Of a stretch of 64,000 nucleotides of DNA, positions 46,001-64,000 are shown in pieces; the first letter of the stretch is position 1; the number at the start of each line of letters is the position of its first letter. The position numbers and the translations under genes were made by a program. The notes beneath the pieces were generated by a model, which made no database searches, was not told where the DNA came from, and saw only the letters and a program-made list of their open reading frames with translations. The stretch is from Branchiostoma floridae (lineage: Eukaryota > Chordata > Leptocardii > Amphioxiformes > Branchiostomatidae): the NCBI RefSeq assembly GCF_000003815.2, contig NC_049986.1, positions 19,538,692-19,602,691 on the forward strand, read 5' to 3'.

Positions 46001-48433
46001 AATGGCATGTTACATTTATGATGTAGCTTGAATTTCAGACAATAATCATCAATAACATTCACAATTTGTATGTCATATTTAAGGCTTTTCTACATTAGAA
46101 ATATTGCATTTGAATTAAAGTTGATTGTATCCTTGCAGAAGAAGATGCAAGATGTACATGCAAAGCAAAAAGATCAAGGGGAATTATATTCAAGAACTCA
46201 ACACAGACAAGCCTTAGAACAAGCCAATGTTGCTAATCATGTCACTTAGCAATGAAAAATTCTGGCCTCTGAATGCAAATTTTAATGTAATACTGTACAA
46301 TAGATTTGTTAAGCAGCAGATTGTTACAATATTACAATTTCACCCCCTCCCTTTGTAAGTAATGGTGTACTTAGTGAATTATGAGAATAGGCTGCACTTG
46401 AAACTCTAAAACTAATACAGTCTCATCTTAAAAGAATATAGAATTTTCCATAACATTATCAGCAAATCAATATAAAAATTAACATTATAAAATAAACAAG
46501 CACATACCGAGAGAACTGGTCCGATGGTGGCAGTCCAGTACTTGGCATCGAAGTTGATGTTTTCCCCAGAAGCCTTGGCTGTGATGTTGGCACACTGGGT
46601 GTACAGGCCCCACCAGTTGAAGTTCCCCTCCAGAAAACCACTCGGCAACTTTCCTGCTGCATCGAACACTGAAAAACACAGACGACTGTTTGTTAGTTTG
46701 TGTTTGTAAACAAAACCCGTCTGGATGTTGTTATGCAAATCAAAACAATGGTCAAGACAAGGACTGTTGACTTTTTGTGTGCCTTACCCTTTGACATATT
46801 ACCTAGAATTTCTGTCACCGCACATGCGTCCTAATTGATGCGAGAAGGCTTAGGCCTAGGAAAAAAATGTTGTGTTTCCTGTTTCAGTCCTGAAAAAATT
46901 AGGGTCAGTAGGTAGGGATTATCTTTTTTTTTCTTGTATTCTTTTTTAGGCTGGCCAAAATTCTAGTGATACATATTTACAATACAGTTGTACAAAGTAA
47001 ACTGAAATGTATGATGACACTTGTCTTTCAATGTCAAACTTTAATTTTGTGCATGATAGATACATTTATCCTTCATTAGATGGGACAAGCAGTGTTTTAC
47101 TTCAATAGGAAGCAGCCTAAATAAAAATTCTAACTGGAAGCTTTGTGACTCCACTGCCCACCCCAAAAAAAAAAGTCTAGGGTCGGCAGGTTTTTTTTGG
47201 GTAGGTAGGAAAACAGGAAACACAACATTTTTTTCCTAGGCCTTATAATATAATGTAAACCATACCCAATACACACACAAACACACACCCTTCAACACAC
47301 CCCACCAACACAACCACCTTAGTCTCCACCAGACTCCGGGTCGCTGGAAAAACGTAGAATTGGAACAAATAGAGGAGTAAGCCGGCCAGAGGAACTCTTG
47401 TAGCCGGCCAGGGAACAGTTCATGACCTAAGAAGTCTGTGAGGGGTCGCTATCTTGACACGATATTAGATTAATCCACCAATTATTTGTACAAAGCAAGG
47501 ATGTTACATCATGTAACGTCCTTGTACATTTAAAGGAAGTAACTCAGTGCCGGAGATAATCTAAGTCATAAATCGACCAGCGCCGGCGGGCATGTGTACT
47601 AGGTGGACTGCTAGGACCGTGGAGTACGAGTCGGAAGGCAATAAAAGGGTTATTTAGCCACTTCGCACCTATCAGATAGCGATTGATTAGCGGACATCAA
47701 ACAAGATAGCGACCCCTCACAGACTCCGCAGGTCGCATACTGTTCGCTGGCCGGCTACACTCCTCTGGCCGGCATACTCCTCTATTTGTTCCATTTCTAC
47801 GGTTTTCCAGCGACCCGGAGTCTGTTAGAGACTAACCACCTGTTGTGGCCTAATACCTGGGACAAATACACCTGTTACAATCTTATATCTAGGGCAGGCA
47901 ACCGCAATATTACTTTGTATACTTAACGTGTGAAACATTTCACTCTTGTCAAGAAAAATTCCTATGATTGCAAAGAAATGTGCAACGTTGACGTTATATT
48001 CAAGAGAGAAAATATGACAGTGATGTGAGTCAAATATTAGAAAACGAAACATATTTGTTGCTGCGTTGCTGCGAGTTGGAGAATAGTGGGAGGGGGGCTC
48101 ACTTTGTAAGGCGTACATCTTCCCTGCTAGCATATCTTCTTGGCACCGGAAAGTCGCGTTCCTACAAGCTTCCGACACGTTGTAAGACGGGACGGCCATG
48201 TCTTCCGACGTTGACAGCTCATTGGCGGCATTGTAGGCAGCGATCGCCTTCTTCCAAGTCGCCTCCTTCCACACCCGCAGAGCTTCGGCAGTTTTCTGCG
48301 GCTCCAAACGGCGAGTTTCCCCGAGAAGGCGCATGGCCCCGGCAAAATTCGGCTGCTGGAACCAAACATCGTCCGATAGGGCTTCCCCAAGTACGAACAG
48401 GAAAGCAAAGATCGCTCCTCTGATGCTCAACAT
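34026..48433 (-). CDS. Gene B: NRF-6-like acyltransferase-3 membrane protein
   Basis: Complete paralog of gene A; 726 aa from 15 exons: 48433-48103, 46668-46508, 45933-45855, 45308-45209, 44812-44601, 43678-43511, 42663-42570, 42313-42212, 38882-38717, 38250-38171, 37052-36942, 36206-36083, 35635-35446, 35039-34894, 34142-34026 (TGA). Every junction is GT-AG and the frame closes exactly. Start MLSIRGAIFAFLF gives a signal peptide; an ATG 12 codons upstream is possible. NRF domain at about residues 75-220 (NVSEACRNAT, LPSGFLEGNFNWWG, HLGVCVPDTCTRDDV), then a TM and a polar linker. The acyltransferase-3 domain follows from about 315 (CLHGIRFISMTWVILGHTFG, conserved Arg330 and His341; YLANDMQFF; YCRIGPYLVG; LTYCAYLVHPMV). 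Exon phases match gene A, but exon 5 here is split by the lectin-bearing intron in gene A. Substrate unknown. Confidence 0.93.
34628..34670 (-). pseudogene. Truncated copy of gene B exon 14 (3' end)
   Basis: Repeats the end of exon 35039-34894 (CAGGACCAGAGAGAGACTCC on the minus strand) with its GTGGGTAAATC donor. It lies downstream of the real exon and lacks an acceptor, parallel to the exon 16 copy in gene A. Confidence 0.7.
34723..34873. mobile_element. Palindromic MITE (TAATCTCCAAGCAGAT family)
   Basis: Ends are inverted copies: TAATCTCCAAGCAGAT and ATCTGCTTGGAGATTA. Other copies lie at 49162-49343 and 49944-50052, with a partial one near 33010-33095. Confidence 0.75.
35703..35817 (-). 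pseudogene. Truncated copy of gene B exon 13 (5' part)
   Basis: Just upstream (in gene direction) of exon 35635-35446. It retains an acceptor and sequence like ALLGWLAATGMCL, carries a small deletion and insertion, and has no donor. Same class as the exon 15 fragments of gene A. Confidence 0.75.
37687..38124. mobile_element. hAT-like MITE with 8-base target duplication
   Basis: Inverted ends TAGCCTGGGTACCATCCGGA and TCCGGATGGTACCCAGGCTA are flanked by the perfect direct repeat TTGTACTG (37679-37686 and 38125-38132), as expected for hAT elements. 438 bases, no transposase. It lies in the gene B intron between exons 10 and 11. Confidence 0.85.
39299..39366 (-). pseudogene. Truncated copy of gene B exon 8 (3' end)
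   Basis: Minus-strand sequence repeats the LLYVHRYWR end of exon 42313-42212 with a GT donor, but lies about 2.8 kb further into the same intron and lacks the 5' part. Confidence 0.75.
39549..39712. repeat. Dispersed repeat, inverted partner at 41866-41993
   Basis: Shared blocks include CCCCCCTGTACATACCCCCTGAAGTTT and its complement, GGGGGACA..., and TATGGAGA.../...TCTCCATA. The two copies lie 2.3 kb apart in opposite orientation in one gene B intron. Confidence 0.6.
40258..40400. repeat. Dispersed repeat, second copy at 44088-44220
   Basis: Both copies share GTAGGTGGGG, TGTTCCAACTG, TTGCGCACTGCGCTACCT and a following GTGCAA.TGG.TATTT.GAGCACTG block. Intronic in gene B; origin unknown. Confidence 0.6.
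40380..40681 (+). pseudogene. Possible frameshifted protein-coding relic
   Basis: Two adjoining plus-strand frames read as complex protein. The first includes ALLLQVKDAAFGFISEE and ends at a TGA at 40520. The second (KRIEPGSFRQYSREGRKGG, then EELKKQGLNEKEIANIAVDW) is open to a TAG at 40679-40681. One frame change would join them. I do not recognise the family. It lies on the opposite strand in a gene B intron next to dispersed repeats, so a transposon-derived or retrocopied fragment is the likeliest reading. Confidence 0.3.
40860..41350. repeat. Tandem repeat of about 95-base units (GGTGTCTACCTGCA)
   Basis: Three or more units contain GCAGGTTAGTGCAGGT, GGTGTCTACCTGCACCTAACCTGCACTGGTCCATGTACTGGG; a diverged tail reaches 41350. 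Flanked by GGGCTCGAAATAC / TATTTCGAGCC, which are inverted, so the tandem array sits inside a palindromic element. Confidence 0.7.
43110..43400 (-). pseudogene. Two truncated copies of gene B exon 6 (3' part)
   Basis: Copies near 43398-43344 (encoding TWVIL, with GHT replaced by RYT) and 43153-43118 (frameshifted) repeat the end of exon 43678-43511 and its GTGAGG-type donor. Neither keeps the catalytic His motif in frame. Confidence 0.7.
43198..43298. mobile_element. Small palindromic element related to the 37687 MITE
   Basis: Starts TAGCCTGGATACCAGA and ends with the near-complement TCTTGTATCCTGAGGCTA. Inner arms are CCCGATC / GATCGGG. It resembles the hAT-like ends at 37687-38124. Confidence 0.5.
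43797..43915 (-). pseudogene. Two truncated copies of gene B exon 6 (5' part)
   Basis: Minus-strand copies near 43838-43797 and 43915-43873 repeat the acceptor and first codons (GPLCKLLLAFS-like) of the real exon 43678-43511, upstream of it. With the 3' copies at 43110-43400, the real exon is bracketed on both sides by its own fragments. Confidence 0.7.
44287..44574. mobile_element. Long palindromic MITE, arms about 120 bases
   Basis: Near-perfect inverted arms start TATTGAAAAAAGTT and run through ACACTAAAAGAAACTCACCA and AAATGACTCGCTGCACT. A 13-base direct repeat, GGACTACTTAAGT, lies outside it (about 44232 and 44580). The element ends about 27 bases from the donor of gene B exon 5. Confidence 0.8.
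44862..45180. repeat. CA/TG-rich microsatellite
   Basis: (CA)n with CACACT, CTCTCT and TG interruptions in the gene B intron between exons 4 and 5. The His/Thr-rich frames here are artefacts. Confidence 0.85.
46852..47243. mobile_element. Palindromic MITE (AGGCCTAGGAAAAAAATG ends)
   Basis: Both ends carry AGGCCTAGGAAAAAAATG / TGTTGTGTTTCCTGTTT as inverted repeats of about 34 bases. No coding capacity. In gene B intron 1. Confidence 0.8.
47319..47835. mobile_element. Palindromic DNA element with possible 5-base duplication
   Basis: Long inverted arms from TTAGTCTC / GAGACTAA through CCGGGTCGCTGGAAAA, GAGGAGTA-GCCGGCCAG and TGTGAGGGGTCGCTATCTTG. Flanks both read CCACC (47314-47318 and 47836-47840). 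No transposase visible. In gene B intron 1, close to exon 1. Confidence 0.75.
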
Positions 48434-49161
48434 CGCCGCCAAAATATTTGTTTCTCTTGCAGATGTCAATGATCAACTAGGAGTCGAGTCAAGCCAGGTC
48501 AACGTTCTATAGATCGCGAAATTATAACGATGCAGTCCTGGGTATCAGTCCAAGAATTTGTGTAAGGCTAAAGCGAAGAAGTTTTCCTAAGTTCTAAGTC
48601 CTAGCAAAAGACTCAAGATCATTCTATGAAAGATTTTTCTACATGGCCAGCCGAACTTGGAAGACTGCTTTCAGGCATTGCATGTGACCTCAATATGTAG
48701 AATGTTCTATTTCACTATTATTAAAAGGGGGTGTTAGGGTGGTTGAGGTAATTTTTCCCAAGGAGATAAAAAGTGAGCATTCTCACTAAATTGTGCATTT
48801 AGAAGTTGTTTTCCTAAGAATGTTGCCAAGGCCTCAGTATATAGTATTTTTAACTCCTTTTCAAAGTTCTAATTTTAATATATTTAACTGTTAATCCTAT
48901 ATTAAACGTTAATGTTATTATTGTCTCATAAAATTAAAGTGCAGAAAATGGTGTTTCAACTTATATACCAAGATGCCTTCTGTGACAAACCTGCTTAAGT
49001 ACAAATGACAAAAGTAAATCTACAACAAACTGTTTGTAATGGCCCGTCATGTATAGTGTACCTTTCCTTCCACTCCCTCCAACACCACTGTGATGGTACA
49101 CTCCAGTCACATGATGCTGAGTCATTCTCACCTGCAGTTCATGGCCATATCAGGTTTCATG

Positions 49162-49343
49162 TAATCTCCAAGCAGATCCTGCAATGGCATAAGATAAAAC
49201 CAACCTTGCCAAGGAGTGTAGTCTGCCAAAGGTGTTCATTTGCCTTGCCTTTGCCCCAGAGTGAAACACACTCCAAGGCCGGCTTCACTCCTCTGCCAGC
49301 TTTTGATACTATCTTCTGCTACCATAGGAGCTGCCTGGAGATA
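49162..49343. mobile_element. Palindromic MITE (TAATCTCCAAGCAGAT family)
   Basis: Inverted ends as in 34723-34873, with internal CACTCC...GCCAGCTTTTGATACTATCTT. Confidence 0.65.
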
Positions 49344-49943
49344 GGTTTCATACACACATGTACAGGATTCTCATGTTTCAGAATTAAGAAGAGAAAATAT
49401 TTCATTGTCACTTTCAGCAGCTAATGAATAAATAAGAGAGGGACTCACCATATAACTTCTCTATTTTATTTCTATGGTAGGAGTAACGTTACATGTGGAA
49501 GATAAAATTTCAGAATAATTCTGCTGAAATTCTTTTAAACATTTTCATTTTTCTACTCACATTGACAAATATGTTTGGCCAAGTTGAAAAAGGATGCTGT
49601 CCAAACCAACTACTTGTGTTAATACATACATTTGTATATTTATTTATATAAACAATATAGTCATTGCACATAGAGTATTCAGCTATTGGTGATGGCATGT
49701 GTTGATCTTGAAGTTGAACTTGAACTGACATGACCAGAATGGCTTTGATCTAAGCTTAAAATTACAATACAATTCCTTACAATAAATCCTTGATTATGTC
49801 CAACATTTCTTCATCAGTGATCTATAATATGTGATACAAATATTGCACATATGCCAAATGGCCCTACTCTCTTGTTATTCCCCAGGTATTAGAGACTTAT
49901 GTCCTGGTATGTATGCTTCTATACTTTCTGTACATCTACATTG

Positions 49944-50052
49944 TTCTCCAAGCAGATCCTGCAGTAGCCAATGCACACTCTTAATAGGCTGGCTAACTCC
50001 TCCTGCCAGCTTTTGATACTATCTTGTGGTACCGTAGGATCTGCTTGGAGAT
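49944..50052. mobile_element. Shorter palindromic MITE of the same family
   Basis: TTCTCCAAGCAGATCCTGCA at the left, GTAGGATCTGCTTGGAGAT at the right, with a shortened centre. Confidence 0.65.
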
Positions 50053-50140
50053 CACATCTATATCCCATTGCTAATTGCTAATTGCAGACAACTTGGATGG
50101 GTATATCATGAAATCATATCATGTACTAGTATATCATCTT

Positions 50141-50660
50141 ACTGTTGCTTCTTTTCCTGGTTTGATTTTGTGCTTGGTTCTTCAGAATTATTTATTAGTT
50201 TAAGTCCTAGCAGTGGACACCAATGCTAGCTAATGTTTCTTTTACTCCTGGCCTGATTTTATGCCTGGTTCTGTGTTCTGTTTTCTGAGATTGTCAGCAC
50301 AGCCCGTAGCTCTTATTGTTCTTGCTGACTGGACTGGATTACGCTCCATAACTCTGTAGGCTGACACAAAGCTAGCAGTGGTATAAGAAAGTATTATGTA
50401 CTTTGCTAGCAGATCTATGGCTTCAGCCTATTGCGTACCTCTGTTTCCCTACTCTCTCTTACTCTATATCAAATTGCTAACTGGAGGCTAAGACATTATT
50501 AGTAAGTTGGAAGGCTAGTATCTATGAGTGGATATTAATGTTACTTTTTCTTCTGCTCCTGGTCTGATTTTGTGTTCTGATCCATCTCCAGGGACTGCCT
50601 CTCTGCCTGTAGTTCCTGTTGTGCTTGCTGAGTGGACTGGAGAAGGATCCATAACTTGGT
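50141..50660 (-). pseudogene. Three decaying tandem copies of BBLN exon 2 (3' part)
   Basis: Copies near 50660-50540, 50357-50235 and 50215-50141 repeat the end of exon 51055-50841 (for example CAGTCCACTCAGCAAGCACA and the AAATCAG-CAGGA-AGAAG end). Divergence grows with distance from the gene. They lie downstream of the stop codon and lack the exon's 5' half. Confidence 0.7.
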
Positions 50661-50840
50661 AGACTAAAATAAAGCCAGAGCTAGAGGTGGTATAAAAAAA
50701 GTACTTTCCTAGCAGATTTACTGATACAGATACAGATACGGCTTCAGCCTATTGCGTACCTCTGTTTCCCTACTTTCCGTTTATCTACATCAAATTGCTA
50801 ACTGGAGTCTAAGACAATTTAGAAGGCTTGTATATCAGTG

Positions 50841-51803
50841 CTACTGTTTCTTCTGTTCCTGATCTGATTTTGTCTGGCTGGATTCTGTGTTCTGATCCGT
50901 CTCCAGGGACTGCCTCTCGGCCTGTAGCTCCTGCCGAGCCTGCTGGCTGGACTGGAGAAGGTCGCGTAACTTCGCGTTCAGCGAGTCGTTCTGTTCCTCC
51001 AGGGCGTCCAGGCAGGAGTCCAGCTTGTCCAGGGTGTTATTCAGCTCCACCATTTCTACAAGAGAAACATGTATTATGAAAACTCATATCAAAGTAAAAT
51101 GGAAGGGTGTGCAGAAAACTGTTATCTCACCTCACCTCACCAGTGAGGTGAGTGAGATGTAGGGTCATTTTTATTCGTCATTCTTATTCACTCACTCAAT
51201 TATAGTGATACATGCATCATTGCATAGTCATACACATATTTTTCAAGTTGTAACGCCACACACGCAGCCCCACCATACACACACACACACATACTGTGAC
51301 GCGCAAACACACGCGTGCACACACACACACGATCCACTGGCAGATACGCACACGCACATACATATGAGGGTCTGCATGGGGGTCTCGACAACAATTTACG
51401 CTGAATTCAGAAGAACCCCCTACGCTTAATCAAGGACGGCAATTACGCTGAAGTTGGTCGCCTCGCTACGAATTACGTACAGATAAGATGGTTTACCTTA
51501 AGAATTACGGGAAATAAAAATAGGCTGCGTAAACATTTTGTGAATCTGAATGACGACTCGTTCTTATGACTGAACAGCCTTGAAAGAACTTTTGTAGTCA
51601 ATAAGCGTTACAATTTCCCTTACAAACATCTGCTTGAAGATGTTCATATGGCATCATGTGATGCCAGGATGGGTTGGTAAAACCTGGGGTCAATCCTTCA
51701 AAATCCAACTTGTGTTCAAACGAAAATGCCGAAACGACCAACCTTCTTTTGTCTCATCTGGAATGCCTTCGAGCAGATCCACGTAGCCGTTAACGTTCGC
51801 CAT
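50841..51803 (-). CDS. BBLN: Bublin coiled-coil protein (UPF0184/C9orf16 family)
   Basis: Two exons: 51803-51743 (MANVNGYVDLLEGIPDETKE, donor GTTGGT) and 51055-50841 (stop TAG), about 91 aa, near the usual 80-90 aa of the family. The core LNNTLDKLDSCLDALEEQND, followed by LNAKLRDLLQSSQQARQE, matches the vertebrate BBLN coiled coil (SMLDQINSCLDHLEEKND in human, from memory). The C-terminal tail is longer, Gln/Ser/Lys-rich and low-complexity. BBLN is described as an intermediate-filament-associated factor in animals; that role is by homology only. Head-to-head with DDX39B, with about 630 bases between. The first exon rests on reading frame, phase and splice sites rather than on family similarity. 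Confidence 0.85.
51278..51360. repeat. CA microsatellite
   Basis: (CA)n-rich tract inside the BBLN intron. Confidence 0.8.
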
Positions 51804-52429
51804 GTAGATCATTCTCCGGAACGAAATATCTGACACGAAAACCTAGATTCTCTTCCAAACGCAATATTCTCCTGTGTGGTGAATGAACCTCTGTTCAACC
51901 CACTAGATCTGTCTCTGCAAGACGCTATGTCATTGGCCAATACGGAAGCAACCAGATTTCTCAAAGAACTTTTGGTTACAAAAACATGAATGTTTAGCAG
52001 AAGTTTTGTAATGCAATTTATTACACTTGGACTCTGATACCATCTAGAATAATCAGATACTTCGAATTTTGCGTAAAAATTCCAACGTAAGTCTGTGAGT
52101 TGTTTGAATTCCCCAAAGCCGTAAGCCAATCAGAGACAACGTATCATAAATGGTATGCAACTGGCAGATAAGTGACACGATATTGTGCAATCAACATTCG
52201 CATATTTATTTATCTCAATAGAAGAATTTTTGCGACAATAAACTCAATTTTTTGGAAAAATAGAGACTTTATAATATGTTTTCAAATATTTGTAGAAATA
52301 TTTATCCTGTTATGTCATTAAAACACCCATAGTAAAGTGAATGTATACGAATGTGATTGCTATGCTGAATGTCGTGCTAGTTTTGCATGTAAATTGATCC
52401 CCCGCCTAGTCTGAAAGCGTCACTGTTTA

Positions 52430-52440
<11 letters not shown>
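51804..52440. promoter_or_regulatory. Shared BBLN / DDX39B promoter region, YY1-like motif
   Basis: The interval between two divergent genes. GCCGCCATCTT at 52430-52440 is the reverse complement of the YY1 consensus AAGATGGCGGC, typical of housekeeping start sites. It lies at the head of the untranslated DDX39B exon that ends at the GTAAGG donor at 52504. Confidence 0.5.
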
Positions 52441-63197
<10,757 letters not shown>

Positions 63198-63430
63198 GAA
63201 GATCATTTGAAGACCCACACAAACAAGGACATATGCTTCTTATATTTCATAGCAATGGCATTGGTGATTATTGCATCATCTTTTATTTCTAGTAGTTATT
63301 GTAGTAGTAACTTTTTGAGCAGTATTGTAGCAAAAACAGTATATTTTAGCAGGAAAGTGTTGTTGCATTTTGTAGTTTTATTGTGTTGTTTCTCAGTGCT
63401 ACTAGTGTATAAATTTTGTTTTCAACCCAG

Positions 63431-63453
63431 GAATACAAGATGACATCAATTAA
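63431..63453 (+). other. Candidate alternative last DDX39B exon
   Basis: TTTTCAACCCAG is followed by seven in-phase codons (RIQDDIN) and TAA if joined to the donor at 63190. The residues do not match the usual IEQTR end of vertebrate UAP56, so this is only a possibility. Confidence 0.25.
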
Positions 63454-64000
63454 AATCTTAGCAATAAGGATTTTAGCAATAGGTTGCAAAATAGGGTTTG
63501 TTTTTTGTCAGCTTCCCTTGAAATGCAATTTCCTCTAGAGTGTGTGCCTAACTAGCAACTAGAGGCAAGAATTGTAGATTAAAAGAACATCTTTGAGGTA
63601 CATGGTGACAAGGTGCATGCTTGGAAGAAGAAAAGAGGACAACGAGAAACGGTTGTGGTAGAATTGCACTAGAGTGATTTGTTGATTTTTGGGCATCAAA
63701 TCACTTCAGTGCAGTTCTCTCACAGCTTGTACAAGTCATCCAGCGATGTTCAACATCTCACACAAGGTCTGCAATCAGGATATGAATTGAAAGTGCTTCA
63801 GAAATAAAGTTGCAGCTTAAACAGGGCTTGAAATACTGGGTGCATGTGCACCCAAAATTAGAACTGTGCACCCAATGTTTTTCAGTGGGTGCACAGGGTG
63901 CACCCAAATATTTTCTTCGGTTTATGTATGGAAAGATATCAAGTATACTAGTATACATCATATTATTGACAAGTGTTAGAAAGATAGTAAAAATGTTTTG
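63454..64000. other. No gene seen; GGGTGCAC repeat near the end
   Basis: Contains a repeat of GTGCACCC blocks at about 63830-63905 beginning GGGCTTGAAATACTGG, similar in opening to the element edge at 40853. Otherwise unremarkable. Confidence 0.5.

Larger units (their letters stand above)
48434..50140. other. Gene B upstream region; palindromic repeats, no gene seen
   Basis: Contains the gene B promoter side and two members of the TAATCTCCAAGCAGAT family (49162-49343 and 49944-50052). No exons are supported. Confidence 0.5.

Noticed and set aside
48025-48423. 132-codon plus-strand frame
   Set aside because: Antisense shadow of gene B exon 1, which has the signal peptide, NRF-domain start and matching splice phase.

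Overview
This is an intron-rich animal nuclear scaffold with five runs of N. The near-invariant UAP56-type helicase, the acyltransferase-3/NRF genes, the type II membrane C-type lectins, the dense palindromic MITEs and the minisatellites that overlap splice junctions all fit an invertebrate chordate. My best guess is amphioxus (Branchiostoma); this is inference, not proof.

Layout. (1) 1762-30354, minus strand: an NRF-6-like multipass acyltransferase gene (gene A). Sixteen complete coding exons follow an incomplete signal-peptide exon that runs into a gap. (2) 9.4-25.7 kb, plus strand: a four-unit tandem cluster of type II membrane C-type lectin genes (L1-L4). The whole cluster lies inside one 17.6-kb intron of gene A. 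Each intact unit has the same phase-1 exon plan: Cys/Tyr-rich cytoplasmic exon, transmembrane exon, stalk exon, C-type lectin domain (CTLD) exon, tiny stop exon. L2 and L3 look intact apart from a gap in L3. L1 has lost the usual splice acceptor and first Cys of its CTLD. L4 has a stop in the stalk and no CTLD. (3) 34026-48433, minus strand: a complete second NRF-6-like gene (gene B; 15 exons, 726 codons before the stop) with exon boundaries and phases almost identical to gene A. (4) 50841-51803, minus strand: a small two-exon coiled-coil gene of the BBLN/C9orf16 (UPF0184) family. (5) 52.4-63.2 kb or beyond, plus strand: DDX39B/UAP56, the DECD-box mRNA-export and splicing helicase. It is head-to-head with BBLN, and one central exon block is probably in a gap.

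Two themes stand out. First, a lectin array sits nested in an intron that gene B lacks at that position. Second, nearly every multi-exon gene carries tandem, truncated copies of its own exon edges. Copies of exon 5' ends with acceptor lie upstream of the real exon, and copies of exon 3' ends with donor lie downstream. I count about ten such loci. I recall amphioxus minisatellites spanning exon-intron junctions ('mirages') being described, which may be the same phenomenon; I could not check this.

The genes have no obvious common pathway. Genes A and B are paralogs predicted to acylate lipids or other substrates at membranes, the lectins look like surface receptors, and BBLN and DDX39B are housekeeping neighbours.
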